From positions 1-39,219 of the forward strand of contig NZ_LZKR01000027.1 in the NCBI RefSeq assembly GCF_001672915.1: a DNA stretch of 39,219 bases. The letters run 5' to 3'. Under the pieces are notes generated by a model. That model was not told where the DNA came from and did no database searches. It saw nothing but the letters and a program-made list of their open reading frames with translations. Below, one piece after another: positions 32,579 through 39,219 of this stretch; the first letter of the stretch is position 1; each line of letters opens with the position of its first letter. The stretch comes from Mycobacterium sp. 1245805.9 (lineage in GTDB: Bacteria; Actinomycetota; Actinomycetes; Mycobacteriales; Mycobacteriaceae). Made by a program: the position numbers and the translations under genes.

Positions 32579-33745
32579 ATGCGCGTCGGGATCCCCACCG
32601 AGACCAAAACCAACGAATTCAGGGTGGCCATCACGCCGGCCGGTGTCGCGGAATTGACCCGCCGCGGCCACGACGTCCTCGTCCAGTCCGGCGCCGGCGA
32701 GGGGTCGGCGATCCCCGACGCGGAATTCAAGGCCGCGGGCGCCGAGCTGGCCAGCGCCGCCGAACAGGTGTGGGCCGACGCGGACCTGCTGCTCAAGGTC
32801 AAGGAGCCGATACCGGCCGAATATGGGCTGCTGCGCCGCGGCCAGGTCCTGTTCACGTACCTGCATCTGGCGGCGTCGCGCGCGTGCACCGACGCCCTAT
32901 TGGCCGCCGGCGCAACCTCGATCGCCTACGAGACGGTCCAGACCGCCGACGGCGCGCTCCCCTTGCTGGCCCCGATGAGCGAGGTCGCCGGCCGGCTCTC
33001 CGCCCAGGTCGGGGCCTATCACCTGATGCGCACCAAGGGCGGCCGCGGCGTGCTGATGGGCGGGGTGCCGGGAGTCAAGCCCGCCGACGTTGTGGTGATC
33101 GGCGCCGGCACGGCCGGCTACAACGCCGCGCGGGTCGCGAGCGGCATGGGCGCGACCGTCATGGTGTTCGACGTCAACATCGCCAAGCTTCGGCTGCTGG
33201 ACGCGGAGTTCGCGGGCCGTGTCGGCACCCGGTACTCGTCGGCCTACGAGCTCGAGGGCGCCGTCAAGCGCGCCGACCTGGTGATCGGCGCCGTCCTGGT
33301 GCCGGGCGCCAAGGCGCCGACGTTGATCTCGAATTCCCTTGTCGCGCAGATGAAGCCGGGCGCGGTGCTGGTGGACATCTCGATCGACCAGGGCGGCTGC
33401 TTCGAGGATTCCCGGCCCACCACGCACGACGATCCGACGTTCGCCGTGCACGACACCCTGTTCTACTGCGTGGCGAACATGCCCAGCGCGGTGCCCAAGA
33501 CGTCGACCGTCGCGCTGACCAACGCGACGATGCCCTACGTGCTGCGGCTCGCCGAGGCCGGCTGGCGGGCGGCGTGCCGGTCCGATCCCGCTCTGGCCAA
33601 AGGGCTTTCGACGCACGACGGGATGTTGCTGTCCGAGCGGGTGGCCACCGACCTGGGCCTGCCGCACACCGACCCGGCGAGCGCGCTAAACGTCGAGGCC
33701 GGCGACGATGTCGGCCACCGGCCCCGGTCGGGCCTCACCGAATGA
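32579..33745 (+). CDS. ald: Alanine dehydrogenase, with altered C-terminal tail
   Basis: Ald interconverts L-alanine and pyruvate plus ammonia with NADH, and glyoxylate to glycine. Landmarks: RVGIPTETKTNEFRVAITP, LKVKEPIPAEY, FTYLHLAA with the catalytic His, VVVIGAGTAGYNAARVA (NAD loop), VDISIDQGGCFEDSRPTTH and ANMPSAVPKTST. The protein is 388 residues; the M. tuberculosis enzyme has 371 and ends PASVLA. Here the reading goes PASALNVEAGDDVGHRPR and stops 17 residues later inside the convergent neighbour, a 60-bp overlap. The tail is probably a stop-codon loss with no effect on catalysis. Regulated by AldR. Confidence 0.96.
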   Translation: MRVGIPTETKTNEFRVAITPAGVAELTRRGHDVLVQSGAGEGSAIPDAEFKAAGAELASAAEQVWADADLLLKVKEPIPAEYGLLRRGQVLFTYLHLAASRACTDALLAAGATSIAYETVQTADGALPLLAPMSEVAGRLSAQVGAYHLMRTKGGRGVLMGGVPGVKPADVVVIGAGTAGYNAARVASGMGATVMVFDVNIAKLRLLDAEFAGRVGTRYSSAYELEGAVKRADLVIGAVLVPGAKAPTLISNSLVAQMKPGAVLVDISIDQGGCFEDSRPTTHDDPTFAVHDTLFYCVANMPSAVPKTSTVALTNATMPYVLRLAEAGWRAACRSDPALAKGLSTHDGMLLSERVATDLGLPHTDPASALNVEAGDDVGHRPRSGLTE

Positions 33746-34708
33746 CGTTCCCGCCCAGAGGGTCATCCCGTCCGGGTCCTCCCGTTCGCTCGCGGCTTCC
33801 CGGATCGGCAAAGTCATCTGGTTGACCTCGGGGTAGCCGAGCGGGGCGACCGTGTCCAGGCGCCGGATGAAGTCGTTTTCCAGGCTGCGCGCGTAGCGGC
33901 CCGAGAACGCGCGCGAGACGATGGTCTTGCCGAAAAGCTGGTTCTTCATGGCGGTGCGGTGGGCCTGGCTGGTGCCGGCCTCGTTGGACAGCAGCAGCGC
34001 GGTGCCGACCTGGGCGGCCACCGCGCCCCGGCGCAACACGCCCGCGACGTCCTCGGCCGTGCCCAGCCCGCCCGCCGCGATGATCGGGATGTCGCGGTGC
34101 GCCCGGTGGATCCGATCGATCAGCTGGTGCAGCGACTCGGTGCCCGGTTCCATGTCCGGCGCGAAGGTGCCACGGTGCCCGCCCGCGTCGGGCCCCTGCA
34201 CCACCAGACTGTCCGCGCCCGCGGCGACGGCGATCCCGGCCTCGTAGAGCGATGTCACCGTGACCATCACCAACAACCCCTGCGCGCTGAGGCGCCGGAT
34301 CACGTCGGGCGGCGGCACGCCGAAGGTGAAGGAGACCAACTCGGGGTGGACGTCGGACACCACCTCGAGCTTGCGCTCCCAGTCGTCGTCGTCACCGAAC
34401 TCGGGCCGGCCCACCTCGCACTGGTAGTGGTCGGCGATGTTTTCGAGTTCCTCGGCGTAATAGTCCAGCGCGATCCAGTCGGCGACGCTGGGCTGGGGCA
34501 CCAACAGGTTCACGCCGAGCGGGCCCGTCGTCATGGCGCGCGCGGCGGCGATGTCCTCGGCCAGCCGCTCGGCGCTCACGTACGCGGCGGGGATGAATCC
34601 GAGCCCGCCGGCGTTGGATACCGCAGCCGCCAGCGCCGGGGTCCCGGGGCCGCCGGCCATGGGCGCACCCACGATGGGCACCGCGATATCCCAAAAGCCC
34701 AGAACCAT
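33686..34708 (-). CDS. Nitronate monooxygenase (Rv2781c-like)
   Basis: A 340-residue FMN-dependent TIM-barrel enzyme that oxidises alkyl nitronates, such as propionate 3-nitronate. It has PIVGAPMAGGPGTPALAAAVSNAGGLGFI at the start, VVQGPDAGGHRGTF with the conserved His, IIAAGGLGTAEDVAGVLRRGA and VGTALLLSNEAGTS for phosphate binding, and AFSGRYAR. The ATG at 34708 agrees with the M. tuberculosis protein. It is 4 bp from the pepR stop on the same strand and is probably part of the gpsI-pepR transcript. Its stop lies inside the extended ald reading frame. Confidence 0.92.
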   Translation of the reverse strand: MVLGFWDIAVPIVGAPMAGGPGTPALAAAVSNAGGLGFIPAAYVSAERLAEDIAAARAMTTGPLGVNLLVPQPSVADWIALDYYAEELENIADHYQCEVGRPEFGDDDDWERKLEVVSDVHPELVSFTFGVPPPDVIRRLSAQGLLVMVTVTSLYEAGIAVAAGADSLVVQGPDAGGHRGTFAPDMEPGTESLHQLIDRIHRAHRDIPIIAAGGLGTAEDVAGVLRRGAVAAQVGTALLLSNEAGTSQAHRTAMKNQLFGKTIVSRAFSGRYARSLENDFIRRLDTVAPLGYPEVNQMTLPIREAASEREDPDGMTLWAGTSFGEARPGPVADIVAGLDV

Positions 34709-34712
34709 GCGG

Positions 34713-36071
34713 TTAAGATACCATCGCCCGAAGTTGTTGGGGCAGCGATCGTTTCGATGCGTACGGACCCAGAACGGCGGCGCCGTAGCGCTTGCCCAGC
34801 AGGCGTCGGGCCACCGCGTTGACCTCCTCGACGGTCACCGCGTCGATCTGCTGCAGGGTGTGTTCGATGCTGCGGTGTTTGCCGTAGTTCAGCTCGCTGC
34901 GGCCGATGCGGCTCATCCGCGAACCGGAGTCCTCCAGCCCCAGGACCAGCCCGCCGCGCAGGGAACCCTTGGCGATGCGGCATTCCGCCTCGGTGATGCC
35001 GTCGCGCGCCACCGCCTCGAGCACCTCGCTGGTCACCTGCATGACGTCGGTGAAACGCTCGGGCAGGCACGCGGCGTACACGGACAGCGAGCCGCTGTCG
35101 GCGAAGATGTCCACCGCCGAGTAGACCGAATAGGCCAGCCCGCGCAGCTCCCGGACCTGCTGGAACAGCCGCGAGCTCAGGCCGCCGCCCAGCGCGGTGT
35201 GCAGCACCGACAGCGCCCAGCGATGCTCCCAGCTACGGCCGGGCGTACGGACGCCCAGCGACACGTGGGTCTGCTCGGCATCCCGGTTGACCAGCGTCAG
35301 CCCGGGTTGTCCGGCGACCCGCCCGGCGCCCTTGCGGGGAGCGATCGGCTGGCGCCCGCGGACCAGGTGCGGCCCGAAATGCTCGCGCACCAACGCGACC
35401 ACCTGGTCGTGGTCGACGTTGCCGGCGACCGCGACGACCATCCGTTCGGGCGTGTAGCGCCGCACATGAAACGAATGCAGCTGGCCCCGCGTCATCGCCG
35501 AAACCGAACGCGCCGTGCCGATCACGGGCCGGCCCACGGGGTGGTCACCGAAGAGCGCCGACAGGAAGATGTCGCCCAGCGCGTCCTCGGGGTCGTCGTC
35601 GCGCATGGCGATCTCCTCGAGGACGACGTCGCGTTCCAGTTCCACGTCCTCGGCGGCGCAGCGGCCGTTGAGCACCACGTCGGCGACCAGGTCGATCGCC
35701 AGCTCCAGGTCGCTGTCGAGCACGTGCGCGTAGTAGCAGGTGTGCTCCCGGGAGGTGAACGCGTTCAGCTCGCCGCCGACGGCGTCCATCGCCTGGGCGA
35801 TGTCCACGGCGGTGCGGGTCGGGGTCGACTTGAACAGCAGGTGCTCGAGGAAGTGCGCCGCCCCGGCCACGGTGGTGCCCTCGTCGCGCGATCCGACGCC
35901 GACCCACACCCCGACCGAGGCCGAGCGCACCGCGGGCAGGTGCTCGGTGACCACGCGCAGGCCGCCGGGCAGTGTGGTGCGGCGGACGGCCTTGTGGTCG
36001 GCGTTCATCTCGGCGATCTGCGTGCCGCGACGCAGGGACGCCGCGGAATCAGCTGCTTGCTGTCGCGGCAT
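34713..36071 (-). CDS. pepR: M16-family zinc protease PepR
   Basis: A 452-residue processing-peptidase-like protein. The inverted zinc motif HFLEH is at 73-77, with the distal Glu in [13 protein letters not shown], then the second domain with [20 protein letters not shown] and [25 protein letters not shown]. tuberculosis PepR (Rv2782c) has 438 residues and ends the same way ([12 protein letters not shown]). The first about 30 residues differ and are longer here; a later start at 36008 (MNADHKAV) is possible. Its start overlaps the gpsI end by 23 bp, so the two are cotranscribed. Confidence 0.95.
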   Translation of the reverse strand: MPRQQAADSAASLRRGTQIAEMNADHKAVRRTTLPGGLRVVTEHLPAVRSASVGVWVGVGSRDEGTTVAGAAHFLEHLLFKSTPTRTAVDIAQAMDAVGGELNAFTSREHTCYYAHVLDSDLELAIDLVADVVLNGRCAAEDVELERDVVLEEIAMRDDDPEDALGDIFLSALFGDHPVGRPVIGTARSVSAMTRGQLHSFHVRRYTPERMVVAVAGNVDHDQVVALVREHFGPHLVRGRQPIAPRKGAGRVAGQPGLTLVNRDAEQTHVSLGVRTPGRSWEHRWALSVLHTALGGGLSSRLFQQVRELRGLAYSVYSAVDIFADSGSLSVYAACLPERFTDVMQVTSEVLEAVARDGITEAECRIAKGSLRGGLVLGLEDSGSRMSRIGRSELNYGKHRSIEHTLQQIDAVTVEEVNAVARRLLGKRYGAAVLGPYASKRSLPQQLRAMVS

Positions 36072-38292
36072 CGGCCGGTTCGGGCGTGACGGACGGCGTC
36101 TCCGCTGATTCCTCTTCGTCCACCAGGACCAGCGAGATCTTGCCCCGCTTGTCGATGTCGGCGATCTCCACCCGCAGCTTGTCGCCGACGTTCACCACGT
36201 CCTCGACCTTCGCGATGCGCTTGCCCCGGCCGAGCTTGGAGATGTGCACCAGGCCGTCGCGGCCGGGCAGCAGCGACACGAACGCGCCGAAATCCGTTGT
36301 CTTGACCACGGTTCCGAGGAACCGCTCGCCCACGGTCGGCAGCTGCGGGTTGGCGATGGCGTTGATCCGGTCGATCGCGGCCTGCGCCGAGGGTCCGTCG
36401 GTGGCGCCGACGAACACGGTGCCGTCGTCCTCGATCGAGATCTGCGCGCCGGTCTCCTCGGTGATGGCGTTGATGACCTTGCCCTTGGGGCCGATGACCT
36501 CGCCGATCTTGTCGACCGGGACCTTGATGGTGGTCACCCGCGGCGCGTACGGGCTCATCTCGTCGGGCGCGTCGATGGCCTCGGCCATCACCTCGAGGAT
36601 GGTCAGGCGCGCGTCCTTGGCCTGCGCCAGCGCGCCCGCCAGCACCTGCGACGGGATGCCGTCGAGCTTGGTGTCCAGCTGCAGCGCGGTGACGAAGTCC
36701 TTGGTGCCGGCGCACTTGAAGTCCATGTCGCCGAACGCGTCCTCGGCGCCGAGGATGTCGGTCAGCGTGACGTAGCGGGTCTCACCGTCGACGTCGTCGG
36801 ACACCAGGCCCATCGCGATCCCGGCCACCGGCGCCTTGAGCGGCACCCCGGCGTTGAGCAGCGCCAGCGTGGACGCGCAGACCGACCCCATCGAGGTCGA
36901 GCCGTTGGAGCCCAGAGCTTCCGACACCTGGCGGATGGCGTACGGGAACTCCTCGACGCTGGGCAGCACCGGGATCAGGGCCCGCTCGGCCAGCGCGCCG
37001 TGCCCGATCTCGCGCCGCTTGGGCGAACCGACCCGGCCGGTCTCGCCGGTGGAGAACGGCGGGAAGTTGTAGTGGTGCATGTAGCGCTTGGACGTTTCCG
37101 GTCCCAGCGAGTCGATCTGCTGGGCCATCTTGACCATGTCCAGCGTGGTGACACCCAGGATCTGGGTCTCGCCGCGCTCGAACAGCGCGCTGCCGTGCGC
37201 CCGCGGAACGACGGCGACCTCGGCCGACAGCGCGCGGATGTCGGTGATGCCGCGGCCGTCGATGCGGAAGTGGTCGGTCAGGATGCGCTGGCGCACCAGC
37301 TTCTTGGTCAGCGAGCGGAACGCGGCGCTGACCTCCTTTTCGCGGCCCTCGTAGGTTTCGGCGAGCCGCTGGGCAACCTCGGCCTTCAGCTCGTCGGTGC
37401 GCGCGTCGCGCTCGGCCTTGCCGCCGATGGTCAGCGCGGCGGCCAGCTCGTCGGTGGCCACCGAGGCGACCGAGTAGTACACGTCGTCGCCGTAGTCGGG
37501 GAACACCGGGTACTCGCCGGTGGGCTTGGCGGCGGCGTCGGCCAGCTCCTGCTGGGCGGTGCACAGCGCGGCGATGAACGGCTTGGCCGCCTCCAGGCCT
37601 TGCGCCACAACGGTTTCCGTCGGCGCCTGGGCGCCGCCGTCGACGAGCGCGATGACGTGCTCGGTGGCCTCGGCCTCGACCATCATGATCGCCACATCAC
37701 CGTCCACCTTGCGGCCGGCCACGACCATGTCGAACACGGCCCGCTCGAGCTGCTCGACGGTGGGGAACGCGACCCAGGTGCCGTCGATCAGCGCGACCCG
37801 GACACCGCCGACGGGGCCGGAGAACGGCAGGCCGGCCAGCTGGGTCGAGGCCGACGCGGCGTTGATCGCCAGCACGTCGTACAGGTCGTTGGGGTCCAGG
37901 CTCAGGATCGTCACGACCACCTGGATCTCGTTGCGCAGGCCGTTGACGAACGACGGGCGCAACGGGCGGTCGATGAGCCGGCAGGTCAGGATCGCGTCGG
38001 TGGACGGGCGGCCCTCACGGCGGAAGAACGAGCCGGGGATGCGGCCCGCGGCATACATCCGCTCCTCGACGTCGACGGTGAGCGGGAAGAAGTCGAAGTG
38101 CTCCTTGGGGCTCTTGCTGGCGGTGGTCGCCGAGAGCAGCATGTTCTCGTCGTCCAGGTAAGCGACCACGGCGCCGGCGGCCTGCTGGGCCAACCGACCG
38201 GTCTCGAAACGTACGGTGCGGGTGCCGAAGCTCCCGTTGTCGATGGTGGCGGTCGCCTCGTACACGCCTTCTTCAATTTCAGCTACAGACAT
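36049..38292 (-). CDS. gpsI: Polynucleotide phosphorylase (GpsI/PNPase)
   Basis: PNPase degrades RNA 3'-to-5' with phosphate. The 747-residue protein has two RNase PH domains (about 10-240 and 330-560), with [20 protein letters not shown] in the first and [14 protein letters not shown] and [14 protein letters not shown] in the second. A KH domain (about 590-650, [20 protein letters not shown]) and an S1 domain (about 660-730, [28 protein letters not shown]) follow. ATG at 38292 (MSVAEIEEG); an earlier open start at 38340 is not family-like. It is 747 against 752 residues in M. tuberculosis. Downstream of rpsO, as in many bacteria. Confidence 0.98.
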   Translation of the reverse strand: MSVAEIEEGVYEATATIDNGSFGTRTVRFETGRLAQQAAGAVVAYLDDENMLLSATTASKSPKEHFDFFPLTVDVEERMYAAGRIPGSFFRREGRPSTDAILTCRLIDRPLRPSFVNGLRNEIQVVVTILSLDPNDLYDVLAINAASASTQLAGLPFSGPVGGVRVALIDGTWVAFPTVEQLERAVFDMVVAGRKVDGDVAIMMVEAEATEHVIALVDGGAQAPTETVVAQGLEAAKPFIAALCTAQQELADAAAKPTGEYPVFPDYGDDVYYSVASVATDELAAALTIGGKAERDARTDELKAEVAQRLAETYEGREKEVSAAFRSLTKKLVRQRILTDHFRIDGRGITDIRALSAEVAVVPRAHGSALFERGETQILGVTTLDMVKMAQQIDSLGPETSKRYMHHYNFPPFSTGETGRVGSPKRREIGHGALAERALIPVLPSVEEFPYAIRQVSEALGSNGSTSMGSVCASTLALLNAGVPLKAPVAGIAMGLVSDDVDGETRYVTLTDILGAEDAFGDMDFKCAGTKDFVTALQLDTKLDGIPSQVLAGALAQAKDARLTILEVMAEAIDAPDEMSPYAPRVTTIKVPVDKIGEVIGPKGKVINAITEETGAQISIEDDGTVFVGATDGPSAQAAIDRINAIANPQLPTVGERFLGTVVKTTDFGAFVSLLPGRDGLVHISKLGRGKRIAKVEDVVNVGDKLRVEIADIDKRGKISLVLVDEEESAETPSVTPEPADAATASS

Positions 38293-38536
38293 GGGTGTCC
38301 GTATGGCCTCTCTGGGTATTGAGCTGTTTCGCGTCGTCACGCGCGAGTAACCCGAGAGCTTCCCTAGAAGGAAGAAGTCTGAATGCGGCTACGGCCATCG
38401 ATCGAAGCGGCCGACCTACCCCAGATCCGGAGAGCCCGGCAGCCACTACCGAAGACCGCCCGATGCAGACCGGGCTGCTCCCTTGTGACTTGCTGGAACG
38501 GCCTACGCGGATCTGCGCAAACCGCACCGTTTGCTC

Positions 38537-38551
38537 GGGCCGAACCGGCCC
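38537..38551 (-). terminator. Hairpin GGGCCG-loop-CGGCCC between rpsO and gpsI
   Basis: A perfect six-base all-GC stem with a three-base loop, 63 bases past the rpsO stop. No T-run. Could terminate part of the rpsO transcript or mark a processing site. Confidence 0.4.
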
Positions 38552-38596
38552 AGAACGCTCCTACTCTACACGGGCGAACTTGGCCGGCCAGCCCCA

Positions 38597-38611
38597 CTGG
38601 CGATTTGCCAG
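38597..38611 (-). terminator. Hairpin CTGGC-loop-GCCAG directly after rpsO
   Basis: A five-base stem with a five-base loop, three bases beyond the rpsO stop, followed by the palindrome TGGCCGGCCA at 38581-38590. Weak terminator or processing structure. Confidence 0.35.
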
Positions 38612-38614
38612 GGG

Positions 38615-38884
38615 TCAGCGACGCAGGCCCAGGCGCTCGACGAGCGAGCGGTAGCGCTCCACGTCGATCTGGGACACGTACTTGAGCAGCCGGCGGCGCC
38701 GGCCGACCAGCAGCAGCAGTCCGCGCCGCGAGTGGTGGTCGTGCTTGTGCACCTTGAGGTGCTCGGTCAAATCGGCGATCCGCCTGGTCAGCAGCGCGAC
38801 CTGGGCCTCGGGGGACCCGGTGTCGGTCTCGTGCAGGCCGTAGGAGGTCAGGATCTCCTTTTTTTGCTCGGCTGTTAGCGCCAC
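38615..38884 (-). CDS. rpsO: 30S ribosomal protein S15
   Basis: S15 binds 16S rRNA early in 30S assembly. The 89 residues from GTG 38884 ([15 protein letters not shown]) match the mycobacterial protein through [20 protein letters not shown] to ERLGLRR. The GTG is fixed by a GGAGA at 38896-38892, seven bases upstream; the longer open frame to 38926 is not family-like. The 120 bp upstream to ribF must hold its promoter or be cotranscribed with ribF. Confidence 0.98.
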   Translation of the reverse strand: MALTAEQKKEILTSYGLHETDTGSPEAQVALLTRRIADLTEHLKVHKHDHHSRRGLLLLVGRRRRLLKYVSQIDVERYRSLVERLGLRR

Positions 38885-39004
38885 GAAAATATCTCCATCA
38901 ATTGGTCCGCGATCATTGCGATTCAAGGCGCGGCCACCGCGAACCGCAGCACGCGCCGATGTCGTCAGGCAGTTTAGCAGCGGGTCGGCGCCGGATCCGA
39001 ATCG

Positions 39005-39219
39005 TCAACCGGCGGACAGCAGGTTGCGGGCCCGCTCGGTGTCCTCCCCCATCGCGGCGACGAGGCCCTTGACCGTGTCGAACTTGCGCTGTCCGCGGAT
39101 GCGGGCGACGAAGTCCAGGGCCACGTGCTGTCCGTACAGGTCGGCCGCGGTGTCCAGGACGAACGCCTCGACGGTGCGGGTACGCCCCGAGAAGGTGGGA
39201 TTGGTGCCGATCGACACCG
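39005..39219 (-). CDS. ribF: Bifunctional riboflavin kinase/FAD synthetase, C-terminal part
   Basis: RibF makes FMN and then FAD. Only the last 70 or so residues are in the window: MSIGTNPTFSGRTRTVEAFV, then LDTAADLYGQHVALDFVARIRGQ and a C-terminal helix ending RARNLLSAG. The riboflavin kinase signature G-T-N-P-T-F and the VEAF/LDF strands identify it. The gene continues past the window edge. In M. tuberculosis it is Rv2786c, immediately upstream of rpsO, consistent here. Confidence 0.95.
   Translation of the reverse strand, partial: VSIGTNPTFSGRTRTVEAFVLDTAADLYGQHVALDFVARIRGQRKFDTVKGLVAAMGEDTERARNLLSAG

Larger units (their letters stand above)
38293..38614. other. 322-bp rpsO-gpsI intergenic region
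   Basis: No gene is visible. On the minus strand it holds two hairpins (38597-38611 and 38537-38551) and a long leader before gpsI. Short open frames here (for example 38279-38527) have no coding character. In Escherichia coli the comparable leader carries the RNase III/PNPase autoregulatory site; a role here is inference. Confidence 0.5.

Noticed and set aside
36244..38322. A 692-codon plus-strand open frame
   Set aside because: Antisense to gpsI, which is near-identical to known PNPase; the antisense product is Arg/His/Gly-rich low-complexity sequence.

Overview
The window is chromosomal DNA from a high-GC, slow-growing Mycobacterium, most likely from the M. avium complex or a close relative. 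The evidence is gene content and order: thyX, a type I hsdM-hsdS pair, dfrA-thyA, dapB, an aldR/ald pair, a nitronate monooxygenase, pepR, gpsI (pnp), rpsO and ribF follow one another much as they do in M. tuberculosis from about Rv2754c to Rv2786c, and the proteins are near-identical in many stretches to the M. tuberculosis versions as I remember them. GTG starts and 4-nt stop/start overlaps are common, and several starts look leaderless. No tRNA, rRNA or CRISPR array was seen.

Layout. 1-4.3 kb: thyX (cut by the window edge and scrambled there), then a tightly coupled operon of a YcaQ/AlkX-type DNA glycosylase, HsdM and HsdS. 4.3-6.5 kb: a DivIVA-like coiled-coil protein and the thyA-dfrA folate/dTMP pair. 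6.5-9.5 kb: a dienelactone hydrolase, then an accessory pair (GT1 glycosyltransferase and a lone PAS protein) around an AT-richer 0.45-kb intergenic region. 9.4-19.4 kb: a lipid or acyl-CoA catabolic block with SDR, two acyl-CoA dehydrogenases, a single-chain biotin-dependent acyl-CoA carboxylase, an acyl-CoA ligase, a TesB-like thioesterase and an alpha/beta hydrolase, plus a small secreted Gly/Cys-repeat protein. 19.4-21.1 kb: the dapB operon. 21.1-23.4 kb: two small exported proteins, then an atypical membrane-protein gene lying between two remnants of what looks like a 13E12 (DUF222/HNH) endonuclease gene. 23.4-26.7 kb: a Rieske oxygenase/dehydrogenase module divergent from a TetR regulator, then a GNAT. 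26.7-32 kb: a ferredoxin-type reductase, an EphD-like hydrolase-SDR fusion, a PF10118 metalloprotein and a Baeyer-Villiger-type flavin monooxygenase. 32-39.2 kb: aldR/ald, nitronate monooxygenase, pepR, gpsI, rpsO and the end of ribF.

How it fits together. The two ends are conserved housekeeping DNA (thymidylate and lysine synthesis, RNA decay, a ribosomal protein, flavin synthesis). The middle is a set of lipid and xenobiotic oxidation modules with their own local regulators. The points most worth a second look are the microinversion at the start of the window inside thyX, the shortened HsdM in an operon with a DNA glycosylase and no HsdR, the membrane gene replacing the middle of an HNH endonuclease gene, the secreted protein with three CX5C units at an exact 24-residue period, and the leaderless divergent TetR/Rieske promoter with an inverted repeat. 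All family and synteny statements come from reading the sequence and from memory; no database search was run.
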